The translations under genes and the position numbers were made by a program. The notes under the pieces are model-generated. The model saw nothing but the letters and a program-made list of their open reading frames with translations, had not been told where the DNA came from and did not search any database. From Eutrophobius brisbanensis (GTDB taxonomy: Bacteria; Pseudomonadota; Gammaproteobacteria; Eutrophobiales; Eutrophobiaceae), in assembly GCA_038131795.1 (NCBI GenBank), contig JAYPQE010000003.1, forward strand, positions 1-64,000: a stretch of DNA of 64,000 nucleotides, in the 5' to 3' direction. Positions within the stretch are counted from its first letter, which is position 1; each line of letters opens with the position of its first letter. Below are positions 8,316 to 17,351 of this stretch, in pieces.

Positions 8316-11300
8316 ATGACTTTTTTCCGACGGTTCCTAGACAATCATGTCCTTGCAAACCTGACATTTATCCTGGTCTTGATCATGGGGACCATTTCTT
8401 ACTTCACGATACCACGGTCCAAGGACCCACAGATTAATTTTAACTGGATAAATATAAATATCGCCTTCCCTGGTGCCTCTGCCAGTGATGTGGAAAGGCG
8501 GATTACTGATCCCATTGAAAATGCCATTCGCAGGTCTATTCAGGATATCCGTTTTATTACCTCAACCAGTCGTGATGGTGTATCAAATATACTAATCCGG
8601 TTTGAAGAGCTGGAGGTAAGGGAGTTTGATAAGCGTCTGACAGATCTGCGCCGTGAAGTACAAAATACCTATACTAATGAATTACCCGATGAAGCGATTG
8701 ATCCATTCATTTTTGAAGTGACCAGTTCCAATTCATTACCTTCTGCAACAGTGGTGATTACCAGCAAAGGAGACGATGAAAACTTACGCCGTCAGGCACA
8801 TAATATTCAAAAAGACCTGGAACGGCTGGAGGGAGTGGACCTGGTTAATCCTCTAGGCTTATCTGATCCTGAGTTACATATAGCATATAAATCCGATCGC
8901 CTTGAAGGTCTGGGGATATCTCCGGTTGACCTGGCAGAAACCATACGATCCTATTTTCGGGATGTATCCGTAGGTGACCTGGAAACCTCACAGTCAAACT
9001 GGATAGTACGACTGGAAGGGACCAATGCAGAACCTTCGGAACTTTCGCAATTTCCGGTTATCACAGGGCAGGGCGTTATTCCCCTGGGAGAAGTAGCTGA
9101 TATCTATCGGGCCACCCGGGAGCGAAGTGAGTTGGTACGATTCCGTGGTCAGCCGGCAGTCACGATGGGGATCATTAAAAAAGCCTCTACCAATGTATTG
9201 GATCTGCTGGACATTGTGAACCAGTACATAGATGAAACAAACCGTCTGGCGGACAAGACCGGTGTAGAAGTCGTTTTGGTTGATGACCAGACCAGTTCAA
9301 CCCGTAGCGCCATTAACCTTATGCAGAACAATGCCCTGATAGGCCTGTTTTTTGTCCTGCTTATAACCTGGGCATTTCTAGGTTCCAAGATTGCTTTCTT
9401 GACCAGTATTGGTATTCCTTTCACATTGGCTGGAGCATTTATTATTTTGGCGTATTTCGGTCATACGCTTAACAATAGTGTGTTACTGGGCGTAGTCATA
9501 GCTCTGGGTATGTTAGTAGATGATGTGGTGGTAGTGGTTGAATCAATTTACTATCGATTACAAGAGGGGTATCAGGGAATGCACGCTGCAATCGAGGCCC
9601 TTAGGGAAGTTTTTGCACCAGTCACCACATCAGTCATGACTACTATGGCCGCATTTATGCCATTAATGTTGCTTCCCGGTATTTTGGGAGATTTTATGCG
9701 GGTGATTCCTATAGTTGTTACATTATCATTAGTTATTAGTTTGATAGAGGCCTATTGGATGTTACCAGCGCATATAGTAGCGGCTAAAATTGATTTTAAA
9801 AATCGCTCAGAGTTTCAACGCAAACGAGAGTCAGTCACTCATTGGATCCGATTGAAATATACCCGTATCCTGCTCAAAACACTACGTTACCCAAGACGGA
9901 CCATGTCCGTTGTATTATTGGTTTTTATTTTTGCTATTATGACAGTCTCATTGGGGTATATCCGTTTTAATTTTTTTGAACTGGAAACCTCACAACTATT
10001 TTATGTCAATGTTGAGATGCCTCAAGGGACGAGCCTGAAGGAAACCAATTCTAAACTCATAGAACTTGAAAAGTTGGCATTGACTAGAATTCGATCCGAA
10101 GAATTACGGGCCAGCGTGGTGTACTCCGGTCAGATGTTTACCCAGACCGAACCTCTGTTTGGCGATACTATTGGTCAGATTATGGTCAGTCTGAATCCAG
10201 TGTCTGAATTGGACAGGACTGCAAATGAAATTATCCAGGATGTCGAAAGTGTATTTTCGGAGATTCAAGGGGCTGACAATATTTATACTTTTCACGTAGC
10301 GGATGGACCACCCACGACAAAGGCGATTCAAGTTAAAATTCGGGGTGACGATTTTCAAAGCATTGAAGCCGCGGCAGAAAGTCTTAGAAATTATGTTGAA
10401 TCAAATCCTGTGTATCGGAATGTCGCACTGGATTACCGTCAGGGCAATCCTACTCTGGTATTGCGGTATGATGGTGAAGCAATTAAACGTATTGGTGTTA
10501 ATCCAGTCCTGGTAAGCAGGACAATTCAATCTCTGGTTGATGGTGAAATAATTTCAACTTATCAGGACCGCGGTGAGGAAGTCACTGTCAGGTTACTATC
10601 AGAACAGGACGCCTGGCATGATGTTGATGATCTCTTGCGCCAAACAATAAGTTTGCCCGGGAGAGGTTCTGTGAGGTTGGCTGAACTGGTGAGTGCTGAA
10701 TATGGCACCGGTCAATATAATATCAGGCATTACAACTTTAGACGTTCTATTACCATGGAGGCGGATATAGATGAGACCCTGATTGATACGGTTAAAGCTA
10801 ATCAGATGATTGCTGATGAGTGGCAGAGAATTAATTCTAATCATCCTTCGATTGATCTGGATTTTGCTGGTCAGTTGGATGATATTCAGGAGAGTCTGGA
10901 TGCACTTTGGGTGTTATTTATACTGGGTGTAGGTTGTATATACCTTATTTTAGGTACTCAGTTTAGGAGTTACTGGCAGCCTTTTATCATTCTCGTGACT
11001 ATCCCGCTTGCATTTACCGGTGTCATATTAGGCTTGCTGGTGACCGGTAATCCTATGAGTCTTTATACCTTATACGGTGTAGTGGCGCTGGCGGGTATAT
11101 CTGTAAATTCCGCCATTGTGTTGATTTCAGCAGCCAACCAACGCCTGGAAAAAGGTATGACGCTGTTACATGCCATCATCTATGCTGCCCGGCGGCGGGT
11201 CATTCCAATTTTAATTACCTCATTTACGACCATTGCCGGGTTATTTTCTCTTGCTGTAGGTCTTGCGGGACATTCTTTAATCTGGGGGCCGGTGGCCACG

Positions 11301-11417
11301 GCCATCGTCTGGGGCCTTGCATTCTCCACCTGTCTGACACTAATTGTAATTCCGTTTCTGTACAGGACCTTTATGCGAAGCAGTTACCGTCTTCAGCAAG
11401 TACCGAGTACTCATTAA
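8316..11417 (+). CDS. RND-family efflux pump permease (AcrB/HAE1-like)
   Basis: 1033 residues, standard RND pump length with the duplicated plan of one membrane helix, a large periplasmic loop and further helices. The block ALGMLVDDVVVVVES (about residue 395) holds the paired Asp of helix 4 used for proton relay, and GGxxxL-type helices recur in the second half. Family members export drugs, detergents or metabolites by proton antiport. The substrate cannot be read; heavy-metal RND pumps have a different helix 4 motif, so a HAE1-type pump is favoured. No outer-membrane factor gene is in the window, so the channel must be shared with another system. It lies between the adaptor and lhgO in one operon. 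Confidence 0.93.
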   Translation: MTFFRRFLDNHVLANLTFILVLIMGTISYFTIPRSKDPQINFNWININIAFPGASASDVERRITDPIENAIRRSIQDIRFITSTSRDGVSNILIRFEELEVREFDKRLTDLRREVQNTYTNELPDEAIDPFIFEVTSSNSLPSATVVITSKGDDENLRRQAHNIQKDLERLEGVDLVNPLGLSDPELHIAYKSDRLEGLGISPVDLAETIRSYFRDVSVGDLETSQSNWIVRLEGTNAEPSELSQFPVITGQGVIPLGEVADIYRATRERSELVRFRGQPAVTMGIIKKASTNVLDLLDIVNQYIDETNRLADKTGVEVVLVDDQTSSTRSAINLMQNNALIGLFFVLLITWAFLGSKIAFLTSIGIPFTLAGAFIILAYFGHTLNNSVLLGVVIALGMLVDDVVVVVESIYYRLQEGYQGMHAAIEALREVFAPVTTSVMTTMAAFMPLMLLPGILGDFMRVIPIVVTLSLVISLIEAYWMLPAHIVAAKIDFKNRSEFQRKRESVTHWIRLKYTRILLKTLRYPRRTMSVVLLVFIFAIMTVSLGYIRFNFFELETSQLFYVNVEMPQGTSLKETNSKLIELEKLALTRIRSEELRASVVYSGQMFTQTEPLFGDTIGQIMVSLNPVSELDRTANEIIQDVESVFSEIQGADNIYTFHVADGPPTTKAIQVKIRGDDFQSIEAAAESLRNYVESNPVYRNVALDYRQGNPTLVLRYDGEAIKRIGVNPVLVSRTIQSLVDGEIISTYQDRGEEVTVRLLSEQDAWHDVDDLLRQTISLPGRGSVRLAELVSAEYGTGQYNIRHYNFRRSITMEADIDETLIDTVKANQMIADEWQRINSNHPSIDLDFAGQLDDIQESLDALWVLFILGVGCIYLILGTQFRSYWQPFIILVTIPLAFTGVILGLLVTGNPMSLYTLYGVVALAGISVNSAIVLISAANQRLEKGMTLLHAIIYAARRRVIPILITSFTTIAGLFSLAVGLAGHSLIWGPVATAIVWGLAFSTCLTLIVIPFLYRTFMRSSYRLQQVPSTH

Positions 11418-11424
11418 TTAATAT

Positions 11425-12618
11425 ATGAAATATGACTATCTTATCGTTGGTGGTGGGATCATTGGATTATCAACGGCCTGGCAATTAAAGCATCGTTACC
11501 CTGACGCTAGTATTCTGTTGTTGGAAAAGGAACCGGAACTGGCAGCCCATCAGACAGGTCATAATAGTGGTGTCATACACTCTGGAATATATTATCAACC
11601 CAGTAGTTTAAAGGCAGAGCTCTGCCGGCGTGGCCTTGTGGCAACCATACGTTTTTGTCAGGATCGTCAGATTAAGTATGAACAGTGTGGCAAACTCCTG
11701 GTAGCAACAAATCAACTGGAGTATGTCAGGATGCAGGACCTATATCAGCGCAGTTTAGACAATAAGGTTGATTGTCAGTTGCTATCTATGGAGGCATTGA
11801 AAGACCTGGAGCCAGCTATCTATGGCCTGGGTGCTATCCATGTAAAAGCCACTGGCATAGTAGATTACCGCGAAATCTGCCGTCACATGGCCAATGAATT
11901 TATCAGCGGAGGAGGGCGGATTGAATTTGCTAACCCGGTTTTTGATATAGAGGAGAGTGACAAACAAATAAGCGTTACTACTGGAAATGGAAGGCGTGAG
12001 GCAGGGATGTTGATATGTTGTGCCGGTCTGCAGGCAGATCGAATAGTTAAACTACATGGTCTTAAGCCAGATTTCCGGATCGTTCCTTTCCGAGGGGAAT
12101 ATTATCGAGTTAGTAGACATTATTCAGATCGTATCAGGCGTTTGATATATCCGATACCGGATCCTACCATGCCCTTTCTTGGTATTCACCTGACACTAAT
12201 GATTGACGGTACTATGACGGTTGGACCAAACGCTGTACTTGGACTTAAACGCGAAGGCTATGGCAGGTTTAATTTCAGTTTAAAAGATTCCATTGATATT
12301 TTATCGTATCCAGGGTTCTGGCGGTTAGTTGCCCAATATTTAAAACCTGGCATAGTTGAACTTAAGAATGCCTGGTTTAAGTCTGCCTACTTGCGCCAGG
12401 TCAGGCGGTATCTTCCAGGTATCTCCCTGTCCGACCTCAGTCCGTATCCTGCAGGAATCAGGGCCCAGGCAGTATTATCGAATGGCACGTTGGAACATGA
12501 CTTTTTATTTAAGGAAACTGAAAGGTCATTACATGTTTGTAACGCGCCATCTCCGGCGGCAACTTCAGCCATACCCATAGGTGAATACATTTGCGATCAT
12601 GTTTATCGCAAACTGTAA
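11425..12618 (+). CDS. lhgO: L-2-hydroxyglutarate oxidase/dehydrogenase
   Basis: 397 residues, a DAO-fold flavoprotein. The FAD dinucleotide site is YLIVGGGIIGLSTAW at the N-terminus, followed by the family signature QTGHNSGVIHSGIYY near residue 45, and CGKLLVAT and ATGIVDYR further on. LhgO oxidises L-2-hydroxyglutarate to 2-oxoglutarate and feeds electrons to the membrane quinone pool. It starts seven bases after the RND pump gene and closes the operon begun by the ferredoxin reductase; it converges on the minus-strand lipoprotein gene with only three bases between stops and no visible terminator. A D-2-hydroxy-acid dehydrogenase gene lies at 34480-35859. Confidence 0.93.
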   Translation: MKYDYLIVGGGIIGLSTAWQLKHRYPDASILLLEKEPELAAHQTGHNSGVIHSGIYYQPSSLKAELCRRGLVATIRFCQDRQIKYEQCGKLLVATNQLEYVRMQDLYQRSLDNKVDCQLLSMEALKDLEPAIYGLGAIHVKATGIVDYREICRHMANEFISGGGRIEFANPVFDIEESDKQISVTTGNGRREAGMLICCAGLQADRIVKLHGLKPDFRIVPFRGEYYRVSRHYSDRIRRLIYPIPDPTMPFLGIHLTLMIDGTMTVGPNAVLGLKREGYGRFNFSLKDSIDILSYPGFWRLVAQYLKPGIVELKNAWFKSAYLRQVRRYLPGISLSDLSPYPAGIRAQAVLSNGTLEHDFLFKETERSLHVCNAPSPAATSAIPIGEYICDHVYRKL

Positions 12619-12621
12619 TAA

Positions 12622-13284
12622 TTATTGGATAAAACTGCGGATTTGACTCGCCATACTGGAACAGGCGCTGGACTGGACCCTGGCGAGCAGGGGAATAGGT
12701 ACAATAACAGCAGGAAGATAAGAGGTTCCTGATGATTCGGCACTGATCTTGCCTGACAGGTTCAGGTCTTTAAAGTCCCATATTATCGCTTCATAGTTTG
12801 CCTCGTCGTCCCATGTGGCAAAGCCAAAGCAGCCGGCTCCGGTAGGTGCCACAGTACAGGAAATTGCCCCGGTTGAATCAGTGGTTTCGGTAAAACCATC
12901 AATCCATACTAAATAACGAACCTTAAAGTCATTTAGCTTATTTGCCACTTCGGGTATCTGCACCAGGTTGTCCAGGTTTTGTAAATCCATAGGGGCCTTA
13001 CTTGTCTCGAAGTAAGGATACATGCTGTCTACAAAGGCCTGTTCGGGTATGACATTAACCCCATTTAATGCGTTGTCCAATGACCTTCCTACGCATTCGA
13101 CAAAATCAAATTCAGTCTCATAGCTTGAGCTATTGCGCCTGCCCAATACAACAATAGATTCACCTTCTGACATAATTGTTGTGGATGTATTTTCCCGGTA
13201 TTCATCTATGACCGTAGTACTTTTACAACCACTGATGATCACAATACCGAGTATTATTAAAACTTTTATTATTTGATTTAGCAT
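12622..13284 (-). CDS. Lipoprotein of unknown function, last gene of the envelope operon
   Basis: 220 residues from ATG 13284, whose ATG overlaps the TGC-TAA end of the upstream gene, indicating translational coupling; an upstream in-frame start at 13305 would overlap more and is less likely. A signal peptide ends in a lipobox IISGC with Cys20. The mature part starts with a short Ser/Thr-rich stretch, then a folded domain with the phrase ESIVVLGRRN and several scattered Cys (C-V-G block near residue 65, SCTVAPTGAGCFGF near 150). No family recognised. Together with the gene before it, it forms a pair of envelope lipoproteins at the end of the twelve-gene cluster. Confidence 0.75.
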   Translation of the reverse strand: MLNQIIKVLIILGIVIISGCKSTTVIDEYRENTSTTIMSEGESIVVLGRRNSSSYETEFDFVECVGRSLDNALNGVNVIPEQAFVDSMYPYFETSKAPMDLQNLDNLVQIPEVANKLNDFKVRYLVWIDGFTETTDSTGAISCTVAPTGAGCFGFATWDDEANYEAIIWDFKDLNLSGKISAESSGTSYLPAVIVPIPLLARVQSSACSSMASQIRSFIQ

Positions 13285-13910
13285 AGGTTTGGATATTGTG
13301 CGCAATCAATTTTTGAGGGCAACCAGTTTCTTACTTCGGGCACATTTGAAAAATCCAGGATAATCTTGGCGCCCAGGTCTCTAAGTGCCATAGTTATTGC
13401 GGTATTTAATCCACTTTCCTTATTTTTAAACATGGCCGTATGGGTTTTACCGTATCCAGTGAGCTGCCACTCGGTTAACAGGTTACCACCCGGGTTGTAG
13501 ATCTTGATTCCATATTTAATCCAGGCCTCAAACATATCGGTATGGGTTTCTTCCGGCAGGGCGACTTGCATATCCAGGACTTCAGGTTCCAGAATTATAT
13601 CGATATTTCCTTCAGTGGTCGTGGGACTGTCAATATTATTGACTGAGTTAAACATTGTGGGCAGGATTTCGTTAAAGAGAGTTACCCTTGATGCGCGATT
13701 ATCAATGGTCCAGTCTTCCCTGACCTCGGATTTTTCTGTAAAGACGTAATTCAGAAAATTATCGTTATAGTAAACCCCGAGAGCCAGGGGCAATCGGCTT
13801 GCCAGTGGTGTGGGAACTTCACTTTCCACTTGCAGATTAAGGGTCTTACTGCATCCTGCAACAAAAACCATTAATCCACATAAAAATAAATTAAAGGCCT
13901 TTCCTGACAT
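13278..13910 (-). CDS. Lipoprotein of unknown function
   Basis: 210 residues. Signal peptide with lipobox FVAGC, Cys20 being the lipidation site; residue 21 is Ser, so outer-membrane sorting is expected by the +2 rule. The mature region contains ALGVYYND, a block DIILEPEVLDMQV and a central segment on a complex-like WIKYGIKIYNPGG, which give it the look of the LPP/TPR-associated periplasmic beta proteins, but I do not recognise a named family. Two Cys close the C-terminus (DCAQYPNLC) and may form a disulfide. It lies 18 bases after the VWA gene 13929-14927 and overlaps the next gene by coupling. Confidence 0.72.
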   Translation of the reverse strand: MSGKAFNLFLCGLMVFVAGCSKTLNLQVESEVPTPLASRLPLALGVYYNDNFLNYVFTEKSEVREDWTIDNRASRVTLFNEILPTMFNSVNNIDSPTTTEGNIDIILEPEVLDMQVALPEETHTDMFEAWIKYGIKIYNPGGNLLTEWQLTGYGKTHTAMFKNKESGLNTAITMALRDLGAKIILDFSNVPEVRNWLPSKIDCAQYPNLC

Positions 13911-13928
13911 ACATTATACCGTGATTAA

Positions 13929-14927
13929 TTATCTAAATGAGTTAAGACCCACAAACGTGCCGCCGTTATTTCGGGTCAGCTCTCGCATAAGTGTAGCAAA
14001 TCTTATGCCTGTAAACTGTAAATTTCTAGGGTTGGAAAATTGTACCGGAAATCCCACTGCGTGGATGCGGACCATGGGGTTTCCCTGGGCATCTTTCCTG
14101 TTCAATTTCTCAACAGTATCAAGGACTTCTTTGATTGATCTGCCGGTAAATTCATCTCCAAAGATATACAGGCTGATCTTCTTGTCCGGGCTGTAAAAGG
14201 TCGAAATGGCCTTGATGATACCTTCTACCGGGCTACTGTTGCTGAAGGGGTTCCAAGTACGCAGGCGGCTGATAATGGCCTTACGCCTGGCCGGTGTATC
14301 CGGTATCCATTTGCCCCGATATTCTGTATACATGTAATCACCCATATCATTCATAATCTGTATCCCTTTTACTTCGGGATAAACATCCAGGGTAGTTACA
14401 AGCTGTTCAATCATTTTGTCCCAGCTGTACTGAAACATACTGCCCGAGGTATCAATAATGAAAATAATATATTCACTGTCGATAGGGATTCCGCCGACCA
14501 GATCACTTCGTTGATCGACCCTGTTGCCTAATAGGCGTTGCATTTCCGCAGTTAATTGTTGTAGTGCCAGTTCCAGTTCGCCTTTGATAATTGAATTAAC
14601 AGCATTTTCTTCAGAAATATTAGTTAATTTTGTTTCTATACTTCCCAGTTCCTGACTGAGCCTGGCCACTCTGAGATCCCATTCAGAGAGTTGTTCGCGT
14701 TTTGCTGTGAGATCTCGGTTTAATATTGTTGCTTCTCCTCGTATTTTGAATAATTCCTCTTGAAGGTCTCTCACAATACCATCCATGGGATCCGGCGAAA
14801 TTTCCAATACTATCGGTTCACTCACCTTGGTAATCACCAGGAGTAATATAATTGCGCCAAATCCACAGGTGATGATATCCAGGAAGGACAGGCTAATAAC
14901 ATCCAGTTGGCGTCGGTTAGATTTCAT
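13929..14927 (-). CDS. Stator-like membrane protein with VWA domain (copy 1)
   Basis: 332 residues in three parts. Residues 11-33 form a single membrane helix that begins SFLDIITCGFGA with Asp17 inside it, placed like the proton-carrying Asp of MotB/ExbD/TolR. Residues 50-135 are a Glu/Leu/Gln-rich periplasmic coiled coil. Residues 150-332 are a von Willebrand A domain with the metal site DTSGS (D159, S161, S163), a later Ser cluster near NPFSNSSP and the FGDEF block. VWA domains bind protein ligands through a metal ion. It overlaps the paralogue upstream by four bases (ATGA). Ordinary MotB has a peptidoglycan-binding OmpA domain in the place of the VWA domain. Function unknown; partner of the MotA-like channel is inferred. 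Confidence 0.88.
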   Translation of the reverse strand: MKSNRRQLDVISLSFLDIITCGFGAIILLLVITKVSEPIVLEISPDPMDGIVRDLQEELFKIRGEATILNRDLTAKREQLSEWDLRVARLSQELGSIETKLTNISEENAVNSIIKGELELALQQLTAEMQRLLGNRVDQRSDLVGGIPIDSEYIIFIIDTSGSMFQYSWDKMIEQLVTTLDVYPEVKGIQIMNDMGDYMYTEYRGKWIPDTPARRKAIISRLRTWNPFSNSSPVEGIIKAISTFYSPDKKISLYIFGDEFTGRSIKEVLDTVEKLNRKDAQGNPMVRIHAVGFPVQFSNPRNLQFTGIRFATLMRELTRNNGGTFVGLNSFR

Positions 14928-16015
14928 GGCCAGTCTTCAGAAGGGCTCATAAATGAACCGCCAGTTATCCGTGATAGTTGCCAATATGCAGATGCCGCCA
15001 TGGGATCACCTTCCATGGGCAACAAAATGACATTAACGGGTATATTTGAAGGAATATTTTCAATAGCACTTTCAAATAAACTCATCCGGTTTCCCCCTGA
15101 TACGATTGCACCGCGCGGTGGGCTTCTCCCCTGAGTGGGGAGACCGTCAGTCAAGAGATAGATGTTATCGGGTTGTGGGCTGAGACGACTAATTTCTGTA
15201 AAGACATTTTCAAGACTGGTACCACCCTGGGGGACAATATTTTTTAAATCATCAAAGGCGCGTTCCAGTTGGTTACTGTCACTGACATTCAGCCATTGTC
15301 CCTTTGTGTTGGAGATAATGGATTCTGCACTGGTGTTGAAGGTATATATCTGATACTTACTGGTGACAGGAAACCGGGTACTTAGCCACTCCACCATTTC
15401 CAATGCCTGACGCCACTTTGGTGCATTACGTTTAACGTCATCTGACATATTTCGGGTTCTTATAATATTGACAATGGTTTCTTCAAGCATACTGGCCGAT
15501 GCATCCAGCAATACCAGGACACGGTTACCACCTAATTTTAAACCGGTTAAATATTGTCGGTTACCTTCTCCTATAAAACTTCGAGTATCTGCGCCGGTAT
15601 TTTCAGATACCGCTTCCTGACGCTGTCTTTCCTGCTCCAATCTTTGCAGGTCCTGTTTTAGTTTTTCGATATCAGAATCCTGTGCTGCTGAGGCAAGGGC
15701 TTCTTCCAGATTACCAGCCCTGTCTTCCAGGTCTTCGGTAATCCGTCGGGCAAGTCCCTGGGCCGTGACAATTCGGTTATCAACCTCTGCAATGGTGTTT
15801 AATAGTTCAGCAAGTCCTTCCTTGCCTTCCAGAATTTCTTTTTCCAGCATGGAAACTTCAGATGACAGGTCTGGCATTTCAATATTGGTAAGAGTTGAAG
15901 ATTCAGTATTGTGTTTGATGATTAAAAACAGCAGAACGACTGCACCCAGTCCGCAGGACATAATATCCAGGAACGATAGACCAAAAGTAACAACTTCCGT
16001 TCTTTTTTTTGCCAT
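14924..16015 (-). CDS. Stator-like membrane protein with VWA domain (copy 2)
   Basis: 363 residues, same plan as the next gene: membrane helix 13-33 starting SFLDIMSCGLGA with Asp17, a coiled coil over about 50-140 (Glu/Leu/Gln-rich), and a VWA domain from about 160. The metal site reads DASAS (D171, S173, S175) with T266 in GGTSLEN and D290 in LLTDGLP, so all usual MIDAS positions are filled. The helix motif is shared with copy 1 although the VWA parts differ strongly, which suggests an old duplication and a heteromeric pair. Its start shares one base with the stop of the actin-fold gene and its end overlaps copy 1 by four bases, so the three are probably co-translated. Confidence 0.88.
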   Translation of the reverse strand: MAKKRTEVVTFGLSFLDIMSCGLGAVVLLFLIIKHNTESSTLTNIEMPDLSSEVSMLEKEILEGKEGLAELLNTIAEVDNRIVTAQGLARRITEDLEDRAGNLEEALASAAQDSDIEKLKQDLQRLEQERQRQEAVSENTGADTRSFIGEGNRQYLTGLKLGGNRVLVLLDASASMLEETIVNIIRTRNMSDDVKRNAPKWRQALEMVEWLSTRFPVTSKYQIYTFNTSAESIISNTKGQWLNVSDSNQLERAFDDLKNIVPQGGTSLENVFTEISRLSPQPDNIYLLTDGLPTQGRSPPRGAIVSGGNRMSLFESAIENIPSNIPVNVILLPMEGDPMAASAYWQLSRITGGSFMSPSEDWP

Positions 16016-17340
16016 TAGATAGTCAGCACTTCAATACACTTTATGGTGATATCAGTCCCTGAAAAACTAATTGTATCTCCAATGTTAATTTTCTTTTCTG
16101 TGGAGAATGTTTCCCCATTTAGATATATGGAAAGATTACTTTCGGGCTTAACCTTCACGCCCTCGCTGTTTATATGCAAAGAGCAGTCTGCTGTTGATGA
16201 CTTGTCGATGGAAACATCTCCATTAGCCTTAATATATATAGGGCTATTATCAAGTGCATATGCCTGATGTCGAATAAGAATGTGACTGGGTTGAGATACC
16301 GCAGCGGTGACTTCGGGTACCTGTTTTTGTGTAGAAGCAACCGCAGTATTTGCCACAATTGATGGCGCTGACGCCCTGGGTAGAACAGTGACCAGACTGA
16401 TGCCCTGGTCGGTTGAGATAATATTTTCGAGATTCGAAAGGCAACCTTTAAAGACCGAATCTTCTTCAACTACAACATGGTTTCCCAGATGCCTGGAAAA
16501 GCCTGGCAGGATATCCAGTCTGTCAGTGATCAGACAGGTATGTTGCCCGGATATCTCGCGGTAAATTTTTTCATAATGGTGCTGGAGTTTTTTTAGCAGG
16601 GTTTCTGCCGATAATTTTGCCTGAAAATGTTTGCCCTGGAAGTGGATATCCAGATTGTTTTCCCTGTCATGTTCAAGGCTAGTCAGGGTTTCGGGAATTA
16701 GATTGTACAGGGCCTGTTCGGTTTCGGCATGATGCAAAGGGTCGAAACGGGTCTGGTCGATAAACAGATCTGAAAAATATTCAGCGCATGAGTCATATAT
16801 TTCAGAAACACCTATATTATCAATAATTTTAACCGTTTTTCTATATACATTATCTGTCACTTCAATCGTCGTTAAAATTGTATAGTGTAAATGTATATCA
16901 AGGTGGAGATATTCTCCGCTTGCGGCAATGGCTGACGTACTGGCAATTGCGGAATCCACCAGGCCAATGGTTTTAAAAGGACAAGCCTCTGCTATCCCCA
17001 GCAACATGGATAAATGCTCCCGATTATAACTACCCGGAATGGCAAAAATAATTTCATCCGGTTGTCCAGTTTCGGTATGAATTGCCATCAATTGTGAATA
17101 GGCAAGGTCGGCATTGTGTCTCGCCAACCTGGATGGAACGATCAGTGATTCCTGGTTTAGCTGGCTCCAGAATTTATTGGTGGTCTCCCTGGGATTGGTA
17201 CGGGAGATCTTCCATGCACTCATTCCAGTTTCAATTCGGTCATTTTTCAGTACTGCATAACCGGGGTTTCGGGAGATGATTTCTCCGTTTGATGCGGCCC
17301 TGAGTTCAGCGTCGTTTATATCAATTATCGTTAATGACAT
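16015..17340 (-). CDS. Actin/Hsp70-fold protein with C-terminal FHA-like domain
   Basis: 441 residues, no signal peptide or membrane helix, so cytoplasmic. The N-terminal 310 residues look like the ASKHA (actin/Hsp70/FtsA) fold: a first-strand block TIIDINDAELRA, then DEIIFAIPGSYNREHL and GLVDSAIASTSAIAA near 95-140, which parallel the Hsp70 phrases for its second strand and subdomain link. A low-complexity linker (320-350, Ala/Val/Thr/Gln) leads to a beta domain (352-441) with SIYLNGETF and KKINIGDTISFSG, the pattern of an FHA/YscD-like domain. The glycine-rich phosphate loops are weak, so ATP hydrolysis is uncertain. A role as cytoplasmic organiser of the channel/VWA complex is inference. 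Confidence 0.7.
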   Translation of the reverse strand: MSLTIIDINDAELRAASNGEIISRNPGYAVLKNDRIETGMSAWKISRTNPRETTNKFWSQLNQESLIVPSRLARHNADLAYSQLMAIHTETGQPDEIIFAIPGSYNREHLSMLLGIAEACPFKTIGLVDSAIASTSAIAASGEYLHLDIHLHYTILTTIEVTDNVYRKTVKIIDNIGVSEIYDSCAEYFSDLFIDQTRFDPLHHAETEQALYNLIPETLTSLEHDRENNLDIHFQGKHFQAKLSAETLLKKLQHHYEKIYREISGQHTCLITDRLDILPGFSRHLGNHVVVEEDSVFKGCLSNLENIISTDQGISLVTVLPRASAPSIVANTAVASTQKQVPEVTAAVSQPSHILIRHQAYALDNSPIYIKANGDVSIDKSSTADCSLHINSEGVKVKPESNLSIYLNGETFSTEKKINIGDTISFSGTDITIKCIEVLTI

Positions 17341-17351
17341 AGTTGTAAACC

